From: Bradyrhizobium sp. SZCCT0231
GTDB lineage: Bacteria > Pseudomonadota > Alphaproteobacteria > Rhizobiales > Xanthobacteraceae
Direction: 5' to 3'
Assembly (NCBI RefSeq): GCF_018130245.1
Contig: NZ_JAFCKP010000007.1
Span: 227,361 to 291,360 of the forward strand
DNA length: 64,000 nucleotides
In this document: in pieces, positions 10,479-19,052 of the stretch
How the letters are laid out: each line of letters opens with the position of its first letter
How positions within the stretch are numbered: the stretch's first letter is position 1
Notes under the pieces: generated by a model
The model's input: only the letters and a program-made list of their open reading frames with translations
Database searches by the model: none
Told to the model about the DNA's origin: nothing
Position numbers and translations under genes: made by a program

Positions 10479-10853
10479 ATGGCACAGACAAAGCCATTTC
10501 GTGCGACAGCGCTGATCGTTGAAGACGACGCCATGCAGCGGGAGATGCTTTGCGTCCTCCTGGAAGAGAGCGGCTACCAGGTCATCCAGTGCGAAAGCGC
10601 CGAGGCGGCCGAGCGCGTCCTCGACAACAGCGCCGACGCGCTCTGTCTGATGCTGACCGACGTCCAGCTTGCCGGCAGCATGAACGGCGTCGAGCTCGCG
10701 CACGTTGCCAAGCGCCGCAATCCGAAGCTCGACGTCGTCGTCACCTCCGGCCGTCCCTTGAAGCAGCCCTTGCCCGACGGCGCCAAGTTCTGGGCCAAGC
10801 CCTGGGCGCCGCTCGACGTGCTGCGCGAGGCCGAGATCGCGCAACTGTCCTGA
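10479..10853 (+). CDS. Stand-alone response regulator receiver protein
   Basis: CheY-like receiver domain of 124 residues without an output domain. The acidic pocket is VEDD (residues 14-17). The phospho-acceptor Asp is D61 in LTDVQLAG, the switch residue lies in VVVTSGRP, and the conserved lysine is K107 in AKPWAP. GGAG six bases upstream supports the start at 10479 rather than in-frame codons at 10425 or 10461. No histidine kinase is adjacent, so the partner is unknown. Confidence 0.88.
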   Translation: MAQTKPFRATALIVEDDAMQREMLCVLLEESGYQVIQCESAEAAERVLDNSADALCLMLTDVQLAGSMNGVELAHVAKRRNPKLDVVVTSGRPLKQPLPDGAKFWAKPWAPLDVLREAEIAQLS

Positions 10854-10900
10854 CCGCTGGCCCGCTTTCTCGCCGCGAGTCGCGGTGATAAGGTCCGCCC

Positions 10901-11512
10901 ATGACCTGGTCCTTCCTGCTCACCTCGCTCATCGTCGTCGCTTCGCCCGGCACCGGCGTGCTTTACACGCTGGCCGCGGCGCTGACCCGCGGCTCGCGGG
11001 CCAGCATAGCTGCAGCCTTCGGCTGCACGCTCGGAATCGTGCCGCACATGGTGGCGGCGATGCTCGGCCTTGCCGCCGTGCTCCACACCAGCGCACTTGC
11101 CTTCGCCGTGCTGAAATGGTGCGGGGTCGCCTATCTGCTCTACATGTCCTGGCAGGCGCTGCGCGAGACGGGGGCGCTCGCGGTTGGCGGCGAGATCAAG
11201 GAGCGATCGAGTGGCCGCGTCATTGTCACGGGCTTTCTGATCAACATCCTCAACCCAAAACTGTCGATCTTCTTCCTCGCCTTCCTGCCGCAGTTCATCG
11301 CGGCGGACGAGGCCCACGTGCTGGCGCGCATGCTGGAATTGAGCGGCGCCTTCATGGCGATGACCTTTGCGGTGTTCGTCCTCTACGGCTTCTCCGCCGC
11401 CGCGGTGCGCGAGCGCGTCATCTCCCGCCCGGGCGTCATGGCCTGGCTACGCCGCAGCTTTGCGGCAGGCTTTGCCGCACTCGGCGCCAAGCTGGCGTTC
11501 GCGGAGCGGTAG
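10901..11512 (+). CDS. LysE/RhtB-family exporter
   Basis: Membrane exporter of 203 residues with the family layout: N-terminal SLIVVASPGTGVLYTLAAAL (PGT in place of PGP), then GFLINILNPKLSIFFLAFLP in the centre (about residues 109-128). Several hydrophobic helices span the length. It likely exports an amino acid or small metabolite; the substrate is not predictable. It starts 47 bases after the receiver gene on the same strand and could be co-transcribed. Confidence 0.88.
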   Translation: MTWSFLLTSLIVVASPGTGVLYTLAAALTRGSRASIAAAFGCTLGIVPHMVAAMLGLAAVLHTSALAFAVLKWCGVAYLLYMSWQALRETGALAVGGEIKERSSGRVIVTGFLINILNPKLSIFFLAFLPQFIAADEAHVLARMLELSGAFMAMTFAVFVLYGFSAAAVRERVISRPGVMAWLRRSFAAGFAALGAKLAFAER

Positions 11513-11599
11513 GTTCTCTTCAGCTCCTGAGAGATCGTGCCCGGTACAAGCCCGGCCATGACGCCGTCGGAGCATCTACGCCTCAAACACTCATCCAAC

Positions 11600-11624
11600 A
11601 AAAAAGCGGGCCCGTTGCCCGCCA
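11600..11624 (-). terminator. Rho-independent terminator (minus strand)
   Basis: Read on the minus strand: GCGGGC, loop, GCCCGC then TTTTTTG. It lies downstream of the 22-residue Lys/Ala peptide gene and is convergent with the end of the exporter gene. A further GC-rich hairpin (GCCCGGGTGG ... CGCCCGGGC, 11652-11681) lies between. Confidence 0.8.
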
Positions 11625-11698
11625 TCTTCAAACCCGTGCGACCTACCCGACGCCCGGGCGGAGCGAGACCCCACCCGGGCAAAGAAACAGAAGCCTCG

Positions 11699-11767
11699 TT
11701 ACTTCTTCTTCGCCTTCTTGGCCTTTTTCGCCTTCTTCTTCGCCGCCTTCTTCGCTTTCTTAGCCAT
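11699..11767 (-). CDS. Lys/Ala-repeat peptide (22 aa), histone-tail-like
   Basis: A tiny gene made almost only of lysine and alanine: M, A and KK/KKK groups separated by single or double A (MAKKAKKAAKKKAKK and onward), 22 residues with no other residue type. GAGAGG lies about 5 bases upstream of the ATG and an intrinsic terminator lies about 75 bases downstream, so it looks like a real transcription unit. The composition recalls the C-terminal tails of histone H1-like or HU-like bacterial DNA-binding proteins. DNA or RNA binding is an inference from charge alone. Confidence 0.7.
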   Translation of the reverse strand: MAKKAKKAAKKKAKKAKKAKKK

Positions 11768-12183
11768 AGTATCCTCTCAAGGGTTAATGGTGGAACGCGA
11801 CACGAGGGATGCTCGGCGGAGGGCCAGCCTCGCAACATCCTCGAGGACAAACTCAGCAGATTCGGAGCCGGCTGCCCCGCGCTGTCATATCTCCGTCATC
11901 GCGTTATCCACAGCTCAGATGCGTTTTCGGGTGATTTTGGTTCGCGAATCCGCTTCGCGCGCGCCCGCGGCATGGCCCGCTCGTCCGCAGCACGGCTTGC
12001 TTAACGATTCCGGAATCCGCTCGGCGGATTCATCAATCCAAAACCAATGCCCGATTTTGCGCGATTGCGGTGAGACTCCATTAAGCGCGTCGCCCACATG
12101 ATCGACCGCAAGAACACGGGGGCGGGTATGTACGGGCAGTTGCCAAACGAAGAGGGCGGGACCATGCGCGTCCCGCAGTCGCC
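11768..12183. other. 416-base gap, promoters only
   Basis: No gene is supported here. The stretch must hold the minus-strand promoter of the Lys/Ala peptide and the plus-strand promoter of the diguanylate cyclase. I see no strong repeat or hairpin. Confidence 0.4.
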
Positions 12184-13392
12184 ATGCTGAGCGTGCCGAC
12201 ACTCTGGACCGTCATCGTCATCAACTTCCTGGCGCTGGGCCTGATCTGGGCCTATGTGGCGCGCGCTTATCCCAAATTCGAGGCGGCGCGGTACTGGACG
12301 GCGGCGGCGGTGCTGGCTGCAGCCGGCGCGGCGATCTCGATGCTGCGCGACGTGATGGATCCGGGCTTTCCGCTGATCGGCGGCGGCGGCCTGATGATCT
12401 TCTCGTCGTGGCTCGCCTGCATGGGCGTGACCCGGTTCTATCACCGGCCGGTGTCCTGGCCGACCGCGATCGCCGTCTCGCTGCTCTGCAGCGCCGGCCT
12501 CGCCTTCTTCCTGGTCGTCACCGACAACATGCCGATGCGGGTCGTGATCTACTCGCTGGCACAATCGACTCCGATCCTGCTGACGCTGCCGCTGCTCCTC
12601 GGCCAGCAGAACGGACGGGAAAATCCCGGCGCTCGCCTCGCTGCGATCGTGGGATTGCTGCTCCTGTCCATTCACGTGGTCCGCTCCGGTGCGGCGCTGC
12701 TCGGCTATGGCGGCGCCATCACCGCGATCAACTTCAACGGTCTGCAGGCGTTGATGATCCTGCTCCTGGTGTTCCTGGCCATGGCTTGGAATTTCGCCTG
12801 TCTGCTGATGGCGATCGAGCGGCTGCGCAACGAGGTTGCCGACCTTGCGTTGCTCGACGATCTCACCGGTGTTGCCAACCGGCGGCATCTGCTGCAGCGC
12901 CTGACCGAAGAGTGCGCCCGTTCGGGGCGCAGCGGCGCGCCGTTCTCGCTGCTGCTGATCGATCTCGACGGTTTCAAGACCATCAACGACACCCATGGCC
13001 ATGCCGCCGGCGATGCGTGCCTGCAGCACTTCACCCTGATGGCGCAGACGCGCCTCCGGCCCGGCGACATGCTCGCCCGCACCGGCGGCGACGAGTTCTG
13101 CGTCGTACTGCCGTCCTCGTCGCTGCGCGAGGCTGCCGCGATCGCCCGCCGCGTGCTCGAGGTCTGCCGTCAGGATGCCGCCAGCTGCAGCGGCAGCGAC
13201 ATTCCGATCGCGATCTCGATCGGGGTGGCGCAGTGGGACCGCGACATCGGGGAATTCCCCGACCGCCTGATGGCCAATGCCGACCATGCTCTCTATGCCG
13301 CCAAGAAGAACGGCAAGAACGATTTTGCGATCTATGATCCCGCCCCGCCGCTTTCGCCCGAAACGGTCGAGGCGATGAGGAAATTCGCGTAA
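12184..13392 (+). CDS. Membrane-bound diguanylate cyclase (GGDEF)
   Basis: Makes cyclic di-GMP from two GTP. The N-terminal half (about residues 1-205) contains six or so hydrophobic helices and acts as membrane sensor. The GGDEF domain begins at LALLDDLTGVANRRHLLQRL (about 221). The catalytic motif is GGDEF at about residues 301-305, intact. An RPGD motif five residues before it matches the RxxD inhibitory site, so product feedback is likely. No EAL domain is present. It stands alone, with an amidase gene following. Confidence 0.93.
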   Translation: MLSVPTLWTVIVINFLALGLIWAYVARAYPKFEAARYWTAAAVLAAAGAAISMLRDVMDPGFPLIGGGGLMIFSSWLACMGVTRFYHRPVSWPTAIAVSLLCSAGLAFFLVVTDNMPMRVVIYSLAQSTPILLTLPLLLGQQNGRENPGARLAAIVGLLLLSIHVVRSGAALLGYGGAITAINFNGLQALMILLLVFLAMAWNFACLLMAIERLRNEVADLALLDDLTGVANRRHLLQRLTEECARSGRSGAPFSLLLIDLDGFKTINDTHGHAAGDACLQHFTLMAQTRLRPGDMLARTGGDEFCVVLPSSSLREAAAIARRVLEVCRQDAASCSGSDIPIAISIGVAQWDRDIGEFPDRLMANADHALYAAKKNGKNDFAIYDPAPPLSPETVEAMRKFA

Positions 13393-13425
13393 AGCCTGCT
13401 AGGCTTGGGTCGCATTGGGCCTTGC

Positions 13426-14040
13426 ATGATGATGTTTCGCCTGCTCGCGGCCATTCTCGCCGCTCTTCTGATCAGTCCCGCCGCCGCAACGGACGCCGAG
13501 CTCGCGCGCGCCTCCGGAACGCCCGATATCCCCGGCTTGAAGATCGTCTGGCTGGCGCCATGGGGCGACGTCCGCAACGCAAGACCCTGGCGCAACATCA
13601 TCGTGCACCAGACCGAGGGACCTGCGGGCTCGGCCCGCGGCGGCGCGCAAGCGCAGGCGAAGAACCCGACGCGGCGCGGCGTCACGGTCTGGGTCGAGAC
13701 CGACGGCACGGTCTATTGGGCGGTCGCCGAAAACCTGGTGCCGACCCACGGCGACGGTGCCAACCGCAACGACAACAAATACATCGACAACAGGCCGACC
13801 TACCGCCAGGTGGTGCGCGACAATTCGATCGGAGTCGAATTCGCCGGCAACTATCCCGACGTGACGACGGGCCCGACCGAAGCCCAGATCGCGGCGTGGA
13901 AGATCCTCGTCAGGGTGCTGCGTGCGCGCTACGACATCCCGCCTGGCCGCGTCTATGCGCACAACTGGATCGATTACAAGGACGCGCGCTATTGCGAAGG
14001 CTGCACGCTCGCGACGATGGCAAGGGAGTGGGGGGAGTGA
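13426..14040 (+). CDS. Secreted N-acetylmuramoyl-L-alanine amidase (Amidase_2 type)
   Basis: Zinc amidase that cleaves the bond between MurNAc and the stem peptide. The signal peptide is FRLLAAILAALLISPAAATDA. The first zinc histidine lies in NIIVHQTEGP, the second in VYAHNWIDYKDARYCEGC. The intermediate motif NSIGVEFAGNY has the expected position. Three consecutive ATG codons (13426, 13429, 13432) are possible starts. The frame is open further upstream but without family sequence. Confidence 0.82.
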   Translation: MMMFRLLAAILAALLISPAAATDAELARASGTPDIPGLKIVWLAPWGDVRNARPWRNIIVHQTEGPAGSARGGAQAQAKNPTRRGVTVWVETDGTVYWAVAENLVPTHGDGANRNDNKYIDNRPTYRQVVRDNSIGVEFAGNYPDVTTGPTEAQIAAWKILVRVLRARYDIPPGRVYAHNWIDYKDARYCEGCTLATMAREWGE

Positions 14041-14086
14041 GGCGCGCCCCCGCCCCGCTATGGAGTGCACCTCGCATCACACAAGC

Positions 14087-14113
14087 AAAAAGCCGGCGTT
14101 GCCGCCGGCTTTC
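14087..14113. terminator. Bidirectional terminator between amidase and rpoH
   Basis: The inverted repeat AGCCGGC / GCCGGCT with six-base loop is flanked by AAAA on the left and TTT on the right. The minus-strand reading (TTTTGCTTGT after the stem) is the better T-run, so it serves rpoH best. Confidence 0.8.
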
Positions 14114-14154
14114 TGTCTTTCGATCCGCCAATCTGTTGTGCTGAACCGCCCCGC

Positions 14155-15054
14155 TTACTGCGCGGCTTCCAGTGCAGCCTGTTCCTGCCTTGCAATCGTG
14201 CCCTTGACCGCGGACTGCACCTTCTCGAAGGCGCGGACCTCGATCTGGCGGACGCGCTCGCGCGACACGCCGAACTCGGCGGCAAGGTCTTCCAGCGTCA
14301 TCGGCTCATCGGCGAGGCGGCGGGCCTCGAAGATGCGGCGTTCGCGCGGGTTGAGCACGCCCATGGCGCCGTTCAGGGCGTCACGGCGGTGATCATACTC
14401 CTCGTGCTCCGCCATCAGGGCTTCCTGGTTGGGCGTGTTGTCGACCAGCCAGTCCTGCCATTCGCCGGCTTCGCCGTCGTCGCGGATCGGCGCGTTGAGC
14501 GACGCGTCGCCACCGAGGCGGCGGTTCATGTCGATCACGTCCTGATCGGTGACGCCGAGGCGCTTGGCAATCATCTTCACCTGGTCGGGGCGGAGATCGC
14601 CTTCGTCCAGCGCGTTGATCTTGCTCTTCGCCTTGCGCAGGTTGAAGAACAGCTTCTTCTGGTTCGCGGTGGTGCCCATCTTCACGAGCGACCAGGAACG
14701 CAGGATGTACTCTTGAATCGACGCCTTGATCCACCACATGGCGTAGGTGGCGAGACGGAACCCCTTCTCGGGTTCGAAACGCTTCACCGCCTGCATCAGG
14801 CCGACATTGCCTTCCGAGACGACCTCGGAGATCGGCAGGCCGTAGCCGCGATAGCCCATGGCGATCTTGGCCACGAGGCGGAGGTGGCTGGTAACGAGTT
14901 GGTGTGCCGCGTCGCGATCGTCATGCTCGCGCCAACGCTTCGCAAGCATGTATTCCTGCTGGGGTTCCAGCATCGGAAACTTGCGGATCTCGGCGAGGTA
15001 GCGAGAAAGGCCGGATTCTCCATTGAGGACCGGCAAAGCAGCGGTACGGGCCAT
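14155..15054 (-). CDS. rpoH: RNA polymerase sigma-32 factor RpoH
   Basis: Heat-shock sigma factor, 299 residues. Region 1.2/2 begins LSRYLAEIRKFPMLEPQQEY. Region 2 includes TSHLRLVAKIAMGYRGYGLP and FRLATYAMWWIKASIQEYIL. The RpoH-box-like segment follows (NQKKLFFNLRKAKSKI, about residues 130-146), which distinguishes RpoH from other sigma factors. Region 4 ends with the helix-turn-helix LAAEFGVSRERVRQIEVRAF. Rhizobiales often carry several rpoH paralogues; this is one, and which one cannot be decided here. Confidence 0.95.
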   Translation of the reverse strand: MARTAALPVLNGESGLSRYLAEIRKFPMLEPQQEYMLAKRWREHDDRDAAHQLVTSHLRLVAKIAMGYRGYGLPISEVVSEGNVGLMQAVKRFEPEKGFRLATYAMWWIKASIQEYILRSWSLVKMGTTANQKKLFFNLRKAKSKINALDEGDLRPDQVKMIAKRLGVTDQDVIDMNRRLGGDASLNAPIRDDGEAGEWQDWLVDNTPNQEALMAEHEEYDHRRDALNGAMGVLNPRERRIFEARRLADEPMTLEDLAAEFGVSRERVRQIEVRAFEKVQSAVKGTIARQEQAALEAAQ

Positions 15055-15272
15055 AGTGCGCCCTCCAAAAGGTTCAGGCCCCCGATAGCGGCGGGCCAGG
15101 CAGACGACCGCTGTGTTAAAGCCGGCCGTAGCTGCGATGTTCCGCGTTGATCATTTCAACGCAGGCGCAATATACCCTATCGCGGGTCAAAAAGGGAAGG
15201 ATTGCTGACGTCACGTCCCCGTGTGGCAGCTATAACTTTTTGTAATGTAACGATTTTCTTAAGCGGCCTGCG

Positions 15273-16280
15273 TCATAGCGCCGCTTTGAGGGCGCGTTCG
15301 AGGAGAAGCAAATCCTCCGGCAGAGCCGCTTCCCAGTGCAGAAGTTCTCCCGTCCTCGGGTGCTCCAATACCAGCAGGTAAGCATGTAAGGCCTGTCGCC
15401 CAAGCGCCGCCAAAGCGGCTTGCGACTCAAGGCCAAGCTGGTTGGCCTTGGTCTTGAAATGCGGGCCATAGACGGCGTCGCCCATCAGCGGGTGGCCGAT
15501 ATGGGCGAGGTGGACGCGGATCTGATGGGTGCGGCCGGTCTCGAGCTCGCAGGCGAGCAGGGCGGCGACGCCCTTGCCGTCGCGTCCCGAAAAACTCTCC
15601 AGGATCTCCCAATGCGTCACCGCCTCGCGGCCGCCCTGGCGCACCGCCATCTTCTCCCGCGCATGCGGGTGGCGATCGATCGGCGCATCGACGGTGCCGC
15701 GATGCCGGTTCGGCACGCCCCAGGCGAAGGCCATGTAGCCGCGCCGCATCGCGCCGGTGCGGCCGTGGTCGGCGAATTGGGCGGTCAGCGAGGCATGGGC
15801 GAGGTCGTTCTTGGCCACCACCATCAGCCCCGTCGTGTCCTTGTCGAGCCGATGCACGATGCCGGGCCGGCGCACCCCGCCGATGCCCGACAGCGACGAG
15901 CCGCAATGGGCGATCAGCGCGTTCACCAAGGTGCCGGTCTCGTGGCCGGCCGCGGGGTGCACCACCAGCCCCTTGGGCTTGTTGAGGACGACGATGTCGC
16001 CGTCCTCGAACACGATATCGAGGACGATATCCTCCCCCTTGGGCTCGGCCGGCGCCGCCTCCGGCACGTCGATTGTGATCGTATCGCCGGATGCGACGTG
16101 ATAAGCGGGGTCGCGGACCGCGGAGGCCTTCAGGTGCACTGCGCCCGCCAGGATCAGGGCTTTCAGCCTCGATCGCGACAGCTCCGGCAGGCGCGCCGCC
16201 AGCACGCGGTCGAGCCGCGCCGAGCCCTCGTCGCCGGCGACGACAACTTCCAACCTTTGCGCTGACCCAGAGCTTTCCAT
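15273..16280 (-). CDS. RluA/RluD-family 23S rRNA pseudouridine synthase
   Basis: Converts uridine to pseudouridine in large-subunit rRNA, probably the RluD type. The N-terminal S4 RNA-binding domain is ARLDRVLAARLPELSRSRLK (about residues 18-37). The catalytic motif is GIVHRLDKDTTGLMVVAKN with the nucleophile Asp in HRLD. The C-terminal part has ELETGRTHQIRVHLAHIGHP and GRQALHAY. The start MESSGSAQRLEVV at 16280 is preferred over the open frame to 16376. Its ATG overlaps the ATG of the divergent gene. rpoH lies 218 bases downstream on the same strand. Confidence 0.9.
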   Translation of the reverse strand: MESSGSAQRLEVVVAGDEGSARLDRVLAARLPELSRSRLKALILAGAVHLKASAVRDPAYHVASGDTITIDVPEAAPAEPKGEDIVLDIVFEDGDIVVLNKPKGLVVHPAAGHETGTLVNALIAHCGSSLSGIGGVRRPGIVHRLDKDTTGLMVVAKNDLAHASLTAQFADHGRTGAMRRGYMAFAWGVPNRHRGTVDAPIDRHPHAREKMAVRQGGREAVTHWEILESFSGRDGKGVAALLACELETGRTHQIRVHLAHIGHPLMGDAVYGPHFKTKANQLGLESQAALAALGRQALHAYLLVLEHPRTGELLHWEAALPEDLLLLERALKAAL

Positions 16281-16623
16281 GACGACGTCTGATACCGCTG
16301 TTCCCGAACCGACCCCCGAGCAGGCCGCGCTGTTCGCGCGGGTGCGGCGGATGATGCTGATCGCGGGATTGACCACGGCGCTGGCGATCTGCGCCGTACT
16401 GATCGCGGTGGGCTACCGCCTTTTCAAGTCCGAGGGAAGGGCGCCCGAGGCGGTGGGCGACGTCACCGCCACCCTGCCCAAGGGCGCCAAGATCGTCGCG
16501 ACCGGGGTCGCCGGCGACCGCCTCCTGGTTACGCTGGAGGTCGGTGGGATCATTGAGATCCGCACCTTCGACGCCCACACCCTGAAGCCGGCCGGCAAGT
16601 TGAAATTTGCCAATGAGCCCTGA
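16279..16623 (+). CDS. Small single-pass membrane protein (resembles DUF6476)
   Basis: A protein of 114 residues: short cytoplasmic N-terminus, one hydrophobic helix (MMLIAGLTTALAICAVLIAVG, about residues 25-45) and a small extracytoplasmic beta-rich part (LPKGAKIVATGVAGDRLLVT and IIEIRTFDAHTLKP). The layout fits DUF6476, an alphaproteobacterial family without known function; that assignment is from memory. Its start codon overlaps the divergent start of the pseudouridine synthase gene. Confidence 0.75.
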   Translation: MTTSDTAVPEPTPEQAALFARVRRMMLIAGLTTALAICAVLIAVGYRLFKSEGRAPEAVGDVTATLPKGAKIVATGVAGDRLLVTLEVGGIIEIRTFDAHTLKPAGKLKFANEP

Positions 16624-16810
16624 GGCCGGCCCGGGCTGATCGTACTCCAGTCCGCGACGCCGTAAGCGTTCCGCGCGTGTGGGGAGCCTAGCGGAGCCTG
16701 ACAGGCATCATGCGGTTAAGCTTCGACCCGGTTACCGTGCATATCAGCCGATTTCGCCCCCGATCGAGGCTTGCCGCCGGCGGAATTCGCGGCTATGTCG
16801 TACGCCTCAC

Positions 16811-16885
16811 GCTCCCTTCGTCTAGCGGTTAGGACGCGGCCCTCTCAAGGCTGAAACAGGGGTTCGATTCCCCTAGGGAGCGCCA
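16811..16885 (+). tRNA. tRNA-Glu (anticodon CTC), CCA encoded
   Basis: The acceptor stem GCTCCCT (16811-16817) pairs with AGGGAGC (16875-16881). Discriminator G is at 16882 and an encoded CCA at 16883-16885. The anticodon loop CTCTCAA gives CTC at 16844-16846. The T-arm GGGGTTCGATTCCCC is perfect. The 3' end is the left attachment site of the genomic island. Confidence 0.97.
16869..16885. repeat. attL: tRNA-Glu 3' end, direct repeat copy 1
   Basis: TCCCCTAGGGAGCGCCA, the last 17 bases of the tRNA gene including CCA. It is identical to 53501-53517 in the same orientation. Flanking bases differ on both sides, so 17 bases is the full identity. Confidence 0.93.
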
Positions 16886-17003
16886 CTAGCTAGTTTCATC
16901 CTTGTAATCTCTGCCAAATTTTTGAGTTTCGTCCCACTCCGATTTCCGGTGGGACACTGTGTGTGCGTGTTGTGTTCACATCAGCTGTCGCGCGTTGTGC
17001 TCC

Positions 17004-18035
17004 TCATTTCAATTTCGACATAGCGGCATCGGCGGTTTTCTTGCGGCTTGCCGCCTTCGTGTAGCGCTCGACCTCCTCCAAAGTTTGGTGTCCCGTGATC
17101 GCCATGATCTCATGCGGCGTAGCTCCGGACTCGGCGAGGGCCGTCGACGTTGCTTTGCGGACTCCGTGGGCCGAGCAGTGCGGAAGATCCGCTTGGCGAC
17201 ACCAGTCCTTAAACTTGTTTCCAAAGCCGTTAGCCGTGAACGGCCTTCCAAACTGGGTAAGCAAGAACGTCAATTGCGCGCCAACTTTCGCGGCAGCGAT
17301 GCTCGTCGCCAGTTCCGGATGCAGCGGAATATCAATGTCGATTGGATTGCGATGTTCGTTTTTTGCCTGCCGGAAGCGAATCCGACCGTCGCGAATGTGC
17401 TGACGACCAAGACGGGGGGCGTCTTCGCGCCGGCCTGTTGTATAGCGCAGCAAGTCCAAAGCGAGTCGCGCTTGTGAACCGATCTGGTGCTGCTTGTAAA
17501 ATTGTTGAATTTCGTCGTTGGTCCACGTGTGGTGTCCGTCGGATCGGTATTTCAGCTTTTTCACACCAGTTGTGGGATTAACGGTCGTTTCCTCGGCTTC
17601 GTTGGCCCAGGAAAATAACGCCCGAAGCGCCTTCAAAAGTTGATTGGCCGCCGCCGGTGTCGCAGACTTCGCGTCACGCATCCTACGAACGTGGCGAGCT
17701 TGCATCATCGCGACCGGCTTGGCCCCGTGATCCTGCGCGATCTCGTCGAGCGCGCGCCGCTGCCAGCTCTGCGTGCTGCCGTCCAGAGCCCTGTACGCCG
17801 CGCTCGCATAGTATCGAGTGCAGAGATAGCGAAACGATCCCTTCTTGGCTTCACTAGCCTGTCGAACTGTGTCAGGAACCGCAGCAGAAACAGCGGCGTG
17901 ATACTCTTCCATAAATTCCGGCGTACCCGGCAGTGTCCGAATGCGCACTTTAGGTTTTCCTGGCATTCGAACGTAACAGCGGACGTTCCCGTGACGATCG
18001 CGATCTTCGCAAAGGAATTTGAGGCGGATGCGCAT
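17004..18035 (-). CDS. int: Tyrosine-type site-specific integrase of the island
   Basis: Phage-type integrase, 343 residues, catalysing recombination between the tRNA-Glu site and the element. The catalytic domain shows Arg I in RYTTGRREDAPRLG, then the box II H-x-x-R in CSAHGVRKATSTALAE and the late His in IMAITGHQTLEEV. The nucleophile Tyr lies in VERYTKAASRK. The N-terminal core-binding region is SFRYLCTRYYASAAYRAL onward. The start MRIRLKFLCEDRDRHG at 18035 is chosen over the frame open to 18251, since the extra 72 residues overlap the excisionase gene and are not family-like. The stop lies 118 bases inside attL, the expected place. Confidence 0.93.
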   Translation of the reverse strand: MRIRLKFLCEDRDRHGNVRCYVRMPGKPKVRIRTLPGTPEFMEEYHAAVSAAVPDTVRQASEAKKGSFRYLCTRYYASAAYRALDGSTQSWQRRALDEIAQDHGAKPVAMMQARHVRRMRDAKSATPAAANQLLKALRALFSWANEAEETTVNPTTGVKKLKYRSDGHHTWTNDEIQQFYKQHQIGSQARLALDLLRYTTGRREDAPRLGRQHIRDGRIRFRQAKNEHRNPIDIDIPLHPELATSIAAAKVGAQLTFLLTQFGRPFTANGFGNKFKDWCRQADLPHCSAHGVRKATSTALAESGATPHEIMAITGHQTLEEVERYTKAASRKKTADAAMSKLK

Positions 18036-18039
18036 CAGT

Positions 18040-18285
18040 TTAATCCCAAGGATTTCCGTCGGCGTCGCTGAGGGCTTCAAAGGCGCGATCGACCCCTTTT
18101 GGATCCCAGATAACGCGACCTCTAATTCGCTTTGGCGCTGGCATCTGACCTTCGGTGACCATTTTGTCGAATGTCGATGCGCTAACGCCGATATATTCTG
18201 CGGCCTGCACGCGTGATAACCCTCGCGGCGGCAATGACACTGGCAACTCACTGTGGCGTTGGCGCTGATGACTCGTTTCGGTCAT
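18040..18285 (-). CDS. AlpA-like excisionase/helix-turn-helix protein
   Basis: Small DNA-binding protein with a MerR/AlpA-type winged helix: LSRVQAAEYIGVSASTFDKM followed by RIRGRVIWDPKGVDRAFEAL. Such proteins direct excision or activate int. Its stop codon is only 4 bases before the integrase ATG on the same strand, so the two are one operon. A GTG at 18318 would add 11 residues at the N-terminus. Confidence 0.85.
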   Translation of the reverse strand: MTETSHQRQRHSELPVSLPPRGLSRVQAAEYIGVSASTFDKMVTEGQMPAPKRIRGRVIWDPKGVDRAFEALSDADGNPWD

Positions 18286-18381
18286 TGTTGGTCCCGGAAA
18301 AGTCCGCAACTGACTCACTCGCCTGTTCTAGCGAAGCGGTCAGTAATTGTTGTGTCCCGTCGGTTTGCATAGGCAAACTGT

Positions 18382-19041
18382 TCAGCTTGATTGGATGCCT
18401 ACAGCGAAGAGCTTCGCTAAAGACCAGAGCGTCAGCATCCCAAATATTCTCTCTTGCGCGAAGTCGATTTGACCCTCGCGGTGAGCTATAGGCTCATCCT
18501 CGGCGGGCCGATAGTAGTGGAGCGACTCTGATAAATCTGGCTCGAATAAACCTTCAGGAGTTCGCTCAATTCTTACAGTTGCTCTCGCCATAGGCGCGTA
18601 GAGAGCAACACTGATGCCGATGTGATGAGGAAATGCGTTTTTCTGATGCGTCACTTCGTTGTTGCCCGGCAGCAGCGTACCATTTGCCAGGCGCCCGATT
18701 ATCCGCGCGAGAGCTTCCACCAGAGTGTGTCCATCAGCGAGCTCGCGGAGCGAATCTATTTGCTCCCAACTGCCGAACTTCCCCGGCGGCACATGTACGG
18801 CGCGCAAATTCGCGTACGATCGGTAGTTAGCGATATTGATTGCCGGTCCAGCGATCGGAGTGGCAGCAACGGCAACAAGCAGGGCAGCCGCGTCGCAGGG
18901 CGAGGCCGTCGCCGATCGGCCACGCCCTGAGATCCTGCGCTGTCCATTGACCACCAACAGCCGATCGTGCTGCGCGACCGTCTTTTTCGGGAAGGACAAT
19001 CTCGTAGAAATAACGTCGATGATATCGGCTGGGGTTGGCAA
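18382..19041 (-). CDS. Island protein of unknown function, possible regulator (219 aa)
   Basis: It starts with TTG at 19041 (MPTPADIIDVISTRLSFPKK in translation), supported by GAGGAG 6 bases upstream. The first 60 residues (DIIDVISTRLSFPKKTVAQH, then CDAAALLVAVAAT) look like a helix-turn-helix followed by a helical bundle. The remainder has no family I recognise. Similar-looking proteins occur in mobile elements of Rhizobiales as far as I recall. A perfect 9-base inverted repeat directly upstream (19053-19073) could be its own operator. Confidence 0.6.
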   Translation of the reverse strand: MPTPADIIDVISTRLSFPKKTVAQHDRLLVVNGQRRISGRGRSATASPCDAAALLVAVAATPIAGPAINIANYRSYANLRAVHVPPGKFGSWEQIDSLRELADGHTLVEALARIIGRLANGTLLPGNNEVTHQKNAFPHHIGISVALYAPMARATVRIERTPEGLFEPDLSESLHYYRPAEDEPIAHREGQIDFAQERIFGMLTLWSLAKLFAVGIQSS

Positions 19042-19052
19042 GGGAATCTCCT

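Noticed and set aside
12001-13287. Minus-strand ORF of 428 codons opposite the diguanylate cyclase
   Set aside because: The plus-strand gene has clear GGDEF motifs; the antisense translation is Gln/Arg/His-rich noise.
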